DNA of 64,000 bases from Avena insularis (taxonomy: Eukaryota; Streptophyta; Magnoliopsida; Poales; Poaceae). The number at the start of each line of letters is the position of its first letter. Position 1 is the first letter of the stretch. Below the pieces are notes generated by a model. The model saw only the letters and a list, made by a program, of their open reading frames with translations, searched no databases and had not been told where the DNA came from. Of the stretch, positions 56,495 through 64,000 are shown piece after piece. The translations under genes and the position numbers were made by a program. The DNA lies in contig CM042684.1 of NCBI GenBank assembly GCA_023614405.1, forward strand, positions 203,924,941 through 203,988,940, read 5' to 3'.

Positions 56495-57589
56495 GCTCCC
56501 CCCTTCAAAAAGAGTCGTCCTCGACTCTAGATGCTCGTCCTGTAGAGGTGGTCGAGAGACATTCTTGATCCTGGGTTCGCCATGTAGTCGTCCTCAAGAA
56601 GCTTGATGTGGCAACTCTTCAATGTTCCTTCCCTTTCCATGTAGCCTACAAAAGCAAAGCAACACTTAAAGAGTAGCCAATTCATGAAGATTATAGCATG
56701 AGTCCTCAAGTAGAAGGAAGTCACCTTATAGTGTAGAGATTACTCTTTGAAGGGCAACCATAGGTAACTCTCTTCGATTCGTCTTGTCAACTCTTTGTCC
56801 ACAGAGGTTGAAGCGGAAGAAATTGTACCTTCATACAACAAAGACCAAGCAACATATCTTTGTGTGTGATAGAGGAGCATGTCATTTGTGGCATGTCAAT
56901 TCTTGTTCACAACACTATTAGCACAACTCAAGTATCGTAAGTGAAATCCGTATGCAAGGTCAAAGTGCATGGAAGTTAATTGAACATCATCCAAATGTGG
57001 GAACTCGGACACTCCATATAACGTCTTAGTGTGGCACTCAAAGCAATGGACTAAAATATTGGTTAATATCTTTGATGCAAGGATAGGAGAATTCGGCAAA
57101 AACACATGAGGAAAGATATCCAAAACAACATCATTATGTGTGCAAACCAACCCTAGAAAGAACAATTGTTCAATATGTTGGATGCCTTACACATATCATC
57201 AAAATCCAAAATCATGGACAAATGAGTATCACAAGCGGAAGCAAAATCAACAAGTGTGCAAACAAACCATATGAAAGAGCAAGTGGTCCTTATGTTTGTT
57301 GCAACAACTATACGAGAGACTTGGAAGCTCTCATGACAATACATGCTCAAAATGGCACTATGGTTGCACACAAAAGATCGGAAAGAGAAATTGTTCAACA
57401 TTTTTGTGCCAACACACAAAGCATCAATATCCAATAGTAAAGAAACATGATTGTCACAAGGTGATAGAATACCATTAACATGCTTGCAAGCTAACCATAG
57501 GAAAGAGCAATTTGTCAACATGAAAGATGCAAATCATGCAAAAGGTATCAGAGCAGGGTTCGATCTTGAACTCACTTGGGGGATGCTCT
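56495..57589 (-). pseudogene. C ORF, C-terminal continuation with Cys-Ser-Phe repeats, frame broken
   Basis: Beyond the stop of the long ORF the same type of repeat continues on the minus strand in two frames (57153-57521 and 56896-57165). Visible units: L-T-N-C-S-F-L-W-L-A-C, L-N-N-F-S-F-R-S-F-V-C-N, T-C-S-F-I-W-F-V-C and L-N-N-C-S-F followed by L-V-C-T-H. At DNA level the word GAAAGAGCAA (or near) marks units at 57156, 57273, 57381 and 57501, 108-120 bp apart. The part 56495-56895 shows no further unit. No known domain. Confidence 0.5.
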
Positions 57590-59428
57590 CTAAAGCTCTT
57601 TTTGCAACTTGTGCTCAACCGAGGTTGACATTCTTGTGCGGGTACCTACATACATCAAACACAAAAGGAAGAATGTGTGTGCATGGTAGAGAAACACAAC
57701 ATCCATCATGATGTATATCTTCTTGTGCACATCACCATTAGTGTCAAGCAAGTGTAAAATAGGTGCACGGTGAGTATGCAAGTGGTGAACATGCTTATCA
57801 TGGCATTTACCAAAATCTCCAAAATTTGAGAAAGCTTTGGGGGTCATCTCAATATAAACCATATTAGAATTATTGTTGCAAGCAAAACAAGTGAAAGAGC
57901 AATTATTCAACCTATTGCAAACAACGAGAGAGATTGTAAAACACTCATGACAAAGCATGGTTCGAGGGGTACCATTGGTAACATCATTGCAAGCAAAACA
58001 TTGGAAAGAGCAATTGTTCAACAAAGTGCAAGTAATGATATCATCAACGTAACGTTTAGAGCATGGCATGTCTATGGCAACATCATCACAATCAAATAAT
58101 TTCACATGCTCAACATTATGAAAAGGCAAAGTATCACATGGAAATACCAATGAGTCATATGTGATATCACAAACATCATCCATAGAATGCCAATCATCAC
58201 AATTCATCATGTCCACTAGTGGGAGCATGGCATCATCAACACCCGTATTCTTACCTTGTTCATACCTCTCATATGAAGTGGGTGTTGTGGTAGAATTGGC
58301 CTCCATGTGGGCGACTTCTTCATCATATATGGGGATGGCATCATCTTCATCCACCATGTACATCTTCTTGGTTAGAGACATCATCTTCTCTAAGCTTGGC
58401 GCTTCTTGATCCATGGAACCTAGCACAACATGAGGAAACATAGTAGAGGTAGAGGGTAAGTCGTTAGAAATCAAAGTGGTCCTACATGACCTATCAACTA
58501 CCACTCTCAACTCACTCGGTGTATCACTCATGCCCTCCATGTAGAAGCACTCAATCTCACGTATGGTGGAGTCGCTCATCTCACTCTTGCTTTCACTCAA
58601 GTGGGCTAAGTGCCTCTCATACTCACATGGGATTGGTACCACATCATCACTCAAGCATATGGGGGTATGCTCGGTTCTCTCAACTCCCTGCGCTTCCTTT
58701 GGTGAAGGGAAAGTCCCATGCTCACCATTCTCGACCTTGTCATCGCCATCTTGTGGTAGTAGTGGAAGTAGGCTCATGTTGTTGTCGAGAGCGGTGCTGG
58801 GATCGACTTCATCACATATGTGGCCTTGGCTTACTCCATCTTGAAGTGTAGACTCTTGGCATGAAGCTTGATGGCGTGGAGGAGAGATTGCTCTTGGTGC
58901 CCTTTTGGTGGTGGCATGAGTAGTTGAAGGCGCCTTATGATGGTGTCGACGGAGGTCATTGGCGTGCCTTGCCAAAGGTTGATGTAGATGGCGCACTTGG
59001 TCATCCACATGACACTCACGACGATTATCCTTTTCCTTGGCACTCTTCTTGGTGATGCGTTGTAATGAGCGCAAAGCATCATTAGTCTTGGCCATCATGC
59101 TCATGGTTTTGGCAAAGTTGTTTTCCATGTCGCTCTTGAAGTTGTTGAGGGAGCTTTTGAACTTTTCCATGTGATGGTGGACCTTGGTGCTCTCGAGGTG
59201 GGGGCTCCCTCTTGGTCGATGCGACTTGAGGAGCTTGTCGTTGTCGTTCTTGAAGTCTTCCATGCTTGGGGAGTTATTGTTGTTGTAGAACTCCATATTA
59301 CCCAAGCATGTGGAGCCATTGTCGGTGTAGTACTCCATCGTGTCATCCATGCTTGTGGAGGCATATGCATGGTGGCGCATCGTGGATTCTTCATAGATAT
59401 CATCCTCGGTTCCAGAGTCCCTAGACAT
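57590..59428 (-). CDS. C-encoded protein of unknown function, 612 residues, with Cys-Ser-Phe repeats
   Basis: The open frame starts M-S-R-D-S-G-T-E-D-D, in the position of gag, 1.44 kb from the 5' LTR. The first 100 residues are Asn/Asp/Met-rich. Residues about 90-130 form a likely helix (F-K-S-D-M-E-N-N-F-A-K-T), then a His/Arg-rich basic region, a long acidic middle part, and near the C-terminus two units L-N-N-C-S-F-x-C-F-A-C-N about 38 residues apart. Units of the same kind continue downstream in broken frames. There is no zinc knuckle of the gag type, no protease, no RT; a Y-V-D-D near residue 480 lacks any RT context. The helix plus basic region might bind RNA like gag, but this is inference. 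I do not recognise the family. The open frame of 612 codons suggests it was recently under selection or is young. Confidence 0.6.
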   Translation of the reverse strand: MSRDSGTEDDIYEESTMRHHAYASTSMDDTMEYYTDNGSTCLGNMEFYNNNNSPSMEDFKNDNDKLLKSHRPRGSPHLESTKVHHHMEKFKSSLNNFKSDMENNFAKTMSMMAKTNDALRSLQRITKKSAKEKDNRRECHVDDQVRHLHQPLARHANDLRRHHHKAPSTTHATTKRAPRAISPPRHQASCQESTLQDGVSQGHICDEVDPSTALDNNMSLLPLLPQDGDDKVENGEHGTFPSPKEAQGVERTEHTPICLSDDVVPIPCEYERHLAHLSESKSEMSDSTIREIECFYMEGMSDTPSELRVVVDRSCRTTLISNDLPSTSTMFPHVVLGSMDQEAPSLEKMMSLTKKMYMVDEDDAIPIYDEEVAHMEANSTTTPTSYERYEQGKNTGVDDAMLPLVDMMNCDDWHSMDDVCDITYDSLVFPCDTLPFHNVEHVKLFDCDDVAIDMPCSKRYVDDIITCTLLNNCSFQCFACNDVTNGTPRTMLCHECFTISLVVCNRLNNCSFTCFACNNNSNMVYIEMTPKAFSNFGDFGKCHDKHVHHLHTHRAPILHLLDTNGDVHKKIYIMMDVVFLYHAHTFFLLCLMYVGTRTRMSTSVEHKLQKEL

Positions 59429-60867
59429 GATTCAAAATACCAAGTGGTGTATATGGAAGTGGTAGGGGGTTAGGGATGCAACGTCAAACCTTGCTTTACC
59501 TTGGAAGATAGTATCGTGCAAGTGGCAACACTTGATAGCAATCAAAACCAAGCAAAGTGAAGTTCACGCAGAACACCAAAACCAACTAACCACTAAAACA
59601 CACACACACACACACAAAGCTTATGGTGGATGGGTATGGAAGGTGGCGTGTCCAAGAGCAATCCGAACTCAAGATGTTGTAATGGAAAGTAAAGAACCAC
59701 GATGATCACAAAGCAAAACAAGTCAATCCACAAGATAGGAATTATGTACAAGGAAACACACACGATGGGATAAATGGGCCTTGTGCGACGGATAAAGTGA
59801 GCTAAGAACCAAATGATTACCTAGCGAAGAATATAAGCTCGTGTCGCACAAGTGCAAGGAGAGACGCTAGTTCGATTGCAGTAAATTGGTGGGCTACAAG
59901 ATATGCACAATAAGTACCACCTATTTGATGTTCATCGAGCTTGCGCTTCCTATTCTATGAGGCACTTGTTTCTTTCTTTTCTTTTATTTTTTTCTTTTTC
60001 TATTTTTTTCTATTTTTCTTTTATTTTTCACTTGCTCCTTCCTTGTGCCAACAACTATACAAGATAACTATATGAGATAGCACACTCACAACTTTTGCTC
60101 CGAATTCTACAAGTATCAAATGTGCATAGCCCAAGCAATCATAGGAGGAACTAGTCTCAATAGGTGTTTGTTGATCTCAAAGATAGTGTAGCTCACAAAG
60201 TAAAGCAAGTGGGAAGAAGTCGCGGAATGTATATACCTTTCCTCGCCAATCTTCACCCTTTATTGGTGGATTCTGCCTTGATCACGGAATTTGGATATAG
60301 TATATAGCATGATCCACAGAGATGATTATGTAGAGCTATTTCTCATCTTCAAAACAAGATAAAGAACACCAAAATCCGAGTTCGTATGCAAAAGTTATGC
60401 TCAAAACAGTGAGAGGTTGAAATCTGGGAATTCTGCTATTTTTTTCTCTGTACCAAGCGGTAGTACCGGGTTTCTGAGCGGTAGTACCAGTATTCCGGAG
60501 GTCCGGTAGTACCGTTTAGGTACCGGGGATGTGCGGTAGTACCGGGTTTGACCCCGGTAGTACCGGATGTCGCAGAAACACCCAGTTTTGACGCGTTTTC
60601 GCGATTTTGGAGCGATTTGGGCGGAAATCTTCAAGAAAAACACCAAATCGGAGAGGTAAATGATGGAATTAGGCCATGGAAACGCAGGGGAAGGTAGATC
60701 AACAAGTTTAACAAGTAATCCACGGATCAAAAGCTACCAAATCACACTCAAATCACAGATTGGTCCAAAACACGAATTGGGGCTATTTTTGGTGGAATTT
60801 TCGAATTTATGGGGAAAAGACCAAATCGAGGAGAAATCCGTGGCAACCAAAAGCTGCTGATACAATA
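59429..60867 (-). other. C 5' leader with palindromes, A-rich tract and decayed primer site
   Basis: The primer site beside the LTR reads TTGTATCAGCAGC on the minus strand (complement of 60853-60865), a changed Met-type site. The palindrome cluster is at 60458-60572 (about 295 nt from the LTR), and the A-rich tract at 59960-60035. A GTATATGGAAGTGG box near the ORF start (about 59450) is shared with the B leader (about 39345). Confidence 0.7.
60458..60572. repeat. CGGTAGTACCG palindrome cluster in C leader
   Basis: Five to six copies in 115 bp, most perfect (AGCGGTAGTACC, TCCGGTAGTACCG, TGCGGTAGTACCG, CCCGGTAGTACCGG). The same motif is clustered in both C LTRs. Confidence 0.88.
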
Positions 60868-61801
60868 TGTTATGGGGTAACCCTGTGGGTGGCCCGAACT
60901 TCACGGATCTCATGGTCAAATCGATGGGAAAGCGAGGGAAAAGGGAGAAGGTAGCGGAAGCGGACGCACACCTCGCGAAGAACACGACGAACACACGCAA
61001 AACTCACACGATACAAGGACGATTGCAAAGGGTCTTGACGTCTTGACGTCTTGGCAAAGGGACACCGATGCCAAGGCCTTGTTCAACACGCAAAACTTCC
61101 ACGCGGAGAGGGAATAACACCTTGGAGAGGATCTTGACGTCTTGGCAAAGGGACACCGATGCCAAGGCCTTGTACAACAAGAGAGGCGTGATGCAAACTC
61201 CAACGAGGTGGTGACGGTAGTCGATCCCCTTTGGTAGAAGGGGATGAGGCTAAACTAGAGATTCCACAAAGGGGTTTTATTTAGTCTATCATCTATGCCT
61301 CCAGGATACATGAGGGGTGGGGGCTCTATTTATAGGCCAGCCACTTACATAGGAGAAGTTTGTGCATAATACTAGGGTTGCAACATAATAAGGGCGTACA
61401 TGGGCTGTGGCCTAGCTGTTGAGGCGTGCAGGCCCAGTCTTGACCGGTAGTACCGGTCCTTGGGTCCGGTAGTACCGGACTGAAGCAGTAGCGGCTTCAG
61501 GGGGTGGTAGCTCTGGGCTTCAGCTATCATCGAGCTCCAGGTTCGGTAGTATCGGTTGGGTAACCGGTAGTACCGCTTGGGGGCAGTAGTACCGCAAGCC
61601 GACACCGGGGCATCCAGAGGCGATGGTGTGGGCTTCAGTCATGGTCGGTAGTACCGCTGAGGCTGAGCGGTAGTACCAGGGCACGGTAGGACCGCTGTTG
61701 GGAGCGGTAGTACCGCTCGCGTCTGTCTTCTTGGGTCACTTGGGGACGAGCTTGGACTTGGCATTGTAGATGTAGTAGCGTCCGTAGGACGGGCTGCATC
61801 A
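60868..61801 (-). repeat. C 5' LTR, 934 bp
   Basis: It starts TGTTATGGGGTAACCC and ends GGGCTGCATCA. TATA is the complement of 61327-61334, and palindromes lie at 61440-61722. It carries two copies of the GACGTCTTGGCAAAGGG hairpin segment (61045-61080 and 61134-61170) where the 3' LTR has one. Confidence 0.85.
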
Positions 61802-61806
61802 CGACT

Positions 61807-61952
61807 AGCAACTATTACTCGTCTACGATGCAATCTAGGCTATGGCAACTCTTTTTGTGGGGCTTTTTTTTGTATAGGACGAAAAACACTCTCTAATCTA
61901 TGGATGGATTGTGGATTGCTTACCGAGGCAACAAGGAAATCTGATACCAAGA
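61807..61952 (-). other. A 5' leader, LTR-proximal part with primer site
   Basis: On the minus strand the sequence next to the LTR reads TCTTGGTATCAGATTTCC, a Met-type primer site (complement of 61937-61950). It is separated from the rest of the leader by C. Confidence 0.75.
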
Positions 61953-62868
61953 TGATATGGGGTAGCCTGATCTTCTCAGTAAGCGGATGGTGGTGATGGT
62001 AGTGGATGATAGATAACTATCCTGTAGCTATGAACTCTCCCGCTCGATCCCTGATGCCAATGCAACTGCTCTCGAACCTTGTAGGATATTCACAACACCA
62101 CGCTCTTGCGCACGCAGCCGTTGACCATGAACGGTACTTTGCAATCTTCTAATTCCCGATGGAACAACAGATCACACTCAATTATAGTTGGTAAAATCGA
62201 TCACAGGGGAATTCTAGAGGTTGTATGAAAGAAACAACTCCAAAATAGTTTTAACATGGTCTAACCCTAGATAATAGTGCTCCCCATCTATTTATGAGTC
62301 TGGGGTCGGCGGCCTAAGGGTGGATCCGAGTTGGGCCCACCCAACTAAGCGTACAAACCAACCTAAAGTTAGTTCGGTTCAAGTTTCTGCCGTGGCAGAA
62401 TTCGGGCCCATTTCTCTGCCGCGGCAGCATGTCGTGGTAGAAAATGACTCTGTTTTTGTCTCGCGGCAGCCTACCATGGCAGAGAAAAGTGGTGTTTCTC
62501 TGCCGCGGCAGAGATTGTCCACCAAGTGTTGATCTTCAATCTCGTGTGCTCCTTGTTCTTCCTCCCTCTCCTCCCTCGCGCATTCTTCATTGATCAACAC
62601 TCCTTGTTCCACTAGCTCCTTGCTACGTGCTACACCTTCTTCTCCTAAGTACCTGATCATGCAATAATTCAAAGACGTAGGTAGTATAAAATTCTCATTA
62701 ATTAAAACACCAGGTTCATTAAGAAACAAGTTCACCTGTTGTTCTAGTAGCTTAGCACGATCTCTTGTGATTGGTCCAATCCTTATCTCATTGGTTTGAT
62801 CCTTCTTTGCAATTGGAACATCTTCATTAGCAATTGGGGTAGGTGTAACTGTAGGGATGTCCTCATCA
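61953..62868 (-). repeat. A 5' LTR, 916 bp
   Basis: It opens TGATATGGGGTAGCC and ends GTCCTCATCA, followed by the target repeat gttgc at 62869-62873. The TATA-like box is the complement of 62289-62296 and the palindrome cluster 62385-62520 is better preserved than in the 3' LTR. The G-P-I-T-R-A-R-A-type coding tail is partly changed (the T-R-A-R-A part reads T-R-D-R-A). Confidence 0.85.
62385..62520. repeat. CTGCCGCGGCAG palindrome cluster in A 5' LTR
   Basis: Includes TCTGCCGTGGCAGA and two TCTGCCGCGGCAG copies, the latter perfectly palindromic, plus decayed copies, about 90 bp upstream of the TATA-like box in the sense of the element. Confidence 0.82.
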
Positions 62869-62873
62869 GTTGC

Positions 62874-64000
62874 TGTCCCAAAACAGATTTTTGTGCTTCC
62901 ACGTAAACATCCGTGTAAAATCTCTGTACATCATTTTGCGGCATGAATTTTTGTGCTTCTGCCCCAGGTTTTTATCTAACATTCGTTAGTTCAACACTTT
63001 TTGATTTGATCAACAGAAGGTCTTCGAAAAAATTGCTTTATATTTGCTGGTCTGTTTTGACAGATTTCTGCCATTATTTGCATTTGCTTCTTGTTGGTTC
63101 TTTTTTGGGTTCTCTTTGGGGAATTGAGATTTTTGAGGGAAGTGCTTCAGTAGCTTCTGTTTTAATGGAAGTTTTATTGGTGTTGAAACTGAACATAAAG
63201 ACTTATTATCTTGAGTACACTAATGTTGCTAATAAAGATTGTGTGAAGTTTTGTATGAAGAAAAATTTCAGGTGTATGGAGAGAATGATGTAATGAGATG
63301 AAGAATGGACTAAAACTCAAGCTTGGGGATGCCACCACGTGTCACCCCAAGAAATATTCAAGAGGTACAAGCATCAAAGCTTGGGGATGCCCAAGGCATC
63401 CCCTTCTTCATCAATAAAAATCCCAGGTTTCTTCCAAACACTTCATTTTTATTGTTTCATGCATAGTTGTGTTGTTCTTGGAGCGTCTTCGTTTTTTTTT
63501 TGGTTTTCGTTTGCTTGATTTTCTTAGTTTGCTTAATAAATTGGTTGGACTCCCTCTTTCATACATTAGTTTTCAAATAGTTTGGTTTAGATTGGAAAAG
63601 AGTAGGAAAAGTTCATGCTTAAGTGGTAAAAGGAGTTTATTTTTGACTATGGCCTATGCTTTGTCATGCCATGATTGATATTGTTTTGGCTTTATGCTTA
63701 GTGATCTTTGCTGTAGCATGACATGTTATAAACAATTGAGATTGCTTAATGTGCCTTGGAAGAATCATGCGTTGTTTTAGCATATTAAAGCATAGTATTG
63801 TGGTATTCTCCTTTGATGCTTTATTTGGGTTGACTTGGCGCATGCTCACACCATGTTATGACTATCCCAAGTCACCAAAAGCCTTTATGATCCTTTAGTT
63901 TTCGATTTGTAGTATCACTTTATGCTTTGATTAATGATGTTTTGTCGCTTTGCATGATTATGGCCATTATTGCTCTCTTAGTTGGTCGCTCCCCGTCTTT
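62874..64000 (+). other. E 3' internal non-coding region, continuing past the window
   Basis: It continues E after the A target repeat. It has no conserved coding frame; the 116-codon frame at 62943-63293 shows no domain. At 63383-63403 there is a perfect 9-bp stem GGGGATGCC/GGCATCCCC with loop CAA, preceded by a second AAGCTTGGGGATGCC at about 63318. 63867-64000 matches E0 at 4465-4598. Confidence 0.7.

Larger units (their letters stand above)
43080..61801 (-). mobile_element. C: non-autonomous Gypsy-like LTR element, minus strand, hosting D
   Basis: LTRs are 43080-56494 (split by D) and 60868-61801. Target repeats are cgacc (43075-43079) and cgact (61802-61806), one mismatch. The internal domain (56495-60867) has a long ORF without protease, RT or integrase. 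LTR ends (CGTCCGTAGGACGGGCTGCATCA region), the U5 hairpin and the polypurine tract (GCTCCCCCCTT reversed) match B, so it probably uses B-type proteins. Confidence 0.85.
27882..62868 (-). mobile_element. A: Gypsy LTR retrotransposon, minus strand, interrupted by B, C and D
   Basis: The 3' LTR is 27882-28777 and the 5' LTR 61953-62868, with a perfect target repeat gttgc on both sides. On the minus strand the order is 5' LTR, Met-type primer site, leader, gag, protease, RT, RNase H, integrase, polypurine tract and 3' LTR, the Gypsy order. gag is interrupted by B at 32926-41567 and the leader by C at 43080-61801. The coding region has several frameshifts and stops, so it is inactive. A second copy of the family is A2. 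Confidence 0.9.
25062..64000 (+). mobile_element. E: Sabrina-like (Athila-lineage) Gypsy element, 5' LTR to 3' internal region, hosting the nest
   Basis: The 5' LTR is at 25062-26620, followed by a primer-site region, a gag/protease-like frame (26876-27691) and non-coding sequence to 27881. There element A is inserted with target repeat gttgc. E resumes at 62869 and runs past the window end; the junction restores a continuous GGGAAAGTTGCTGTCC. Opening TGATACGTTCC and the GGCGCCGTTGCC primer region are typical of Sabrina/Athila-type Triticeae elements. No RT or integrase is present in the part seen, so it is probably non-autonomous or deleted. Confidence 0.75.

Noticed and set aside
57990..58060. 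Y-V-D-D in the C ORF as a reverse-transcriptase active site
   Set aside because: None of the other RT motifs is near; the context is the Cys-Ser-Phe repeat region.
58161..58851. Plus-strand frames opposite the C ORF
   Set aside because: Shadows of the minus-strand ORF; no motif.
62943..63293. 116-codon frame in the E 3' region as a gene
   Set aside because: It lies in the conserved non-coding 3' part of a Sabrina-like element and shows no recognisable domain.

Overview
This window looks like intergenic nuclear DNA from a grass, most likely a Pooideae species (wheat, barley, rye, oat or ryegrass relatives). The evidence is the set of transposable elements: an Angela/WIS-like Copia LTR, a Sabrina-like (Athila-lineage) Gypsy LTR opening TGATACGT..., a CACTA terminus reading CACTACAAGAAAA, a Stowaway-like MITE with TA target duplications, and a LARD-like element with very long LTRs. 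I see no rRNA or tRNA genes and no clear host gene. Lineage names rest on remembered sequence style and protein motifs, not on a database search.

Layout, left half. 1-1788 is the 3' end of a plus-strand Copia element (C1), inserted in a Tat-like Gypsy element (T, 1794-4464) that carries an extra gene antisense to the element. T sits in the 3' non-coding part of a Sabrina-like element (E0, 4465-5804), shown by a target repeat (ccaag) inside sequence that recurs at the end of the window. 5805-13580 is a minus-strand Copia element (C2) with decayed gag and integrase and a long open RT-RNase H frame. Its 5' LTR is split by a solo LTR (S, 12317-13555, TSD ctaac) and cut by a fragment of a Gypsy element (A2, 13579-15435). 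A CACTA terminus follows at 15436. 15.4-25.06 kb is the lowest-repeat part: a minisatellite, a possible spliced gene, a MITE, diverged direct repeats, a 181-codon ORF (21924-22469) and a 190-bp tandem array with four-monomer higher-order structure (23.33-24.98 kb).

Layout, right half. This is one deep nest. A Sabrina-like element E starts at 25062 and runs off the right end. Minus-strand Gypsy element A (27882-62868, TSD gttgc) is inserted in E. A is interrupted in gag by Gypsy element B (32926-41567, TSD ggtag) and in its leader by non-autonomous element C (43080-61801, TSD cgacc/cgact). The 3' LTR of C is split by D (43251-55751, TSD ggtgg), a LARD-like element with 4.75-kb LTRs and a 3.0-kb internal domain with no recognisable protein.

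How the parts relate. A, B and C share one plan: a tRNA-Met-type primer site, a leader with a cluster of short palindromes about 280-310 nt downstream of the 5' LTR, an A-rich tract, then the gag start, and the same palindrome type clustered again in U3 just upstream of the TATA box. Each family has its own palindrome; B and the unrelated-looking solo LTR S share one. C lacks any polymerase but shares LTR ends, a U5 hairpin and a polypurine tract with B, so it is probably a non-autonomous partner of B or a relative. C encodes an unfamiliar protein with about seven Cys-Ser-Phe repeats. These two points are the most unusual things here.
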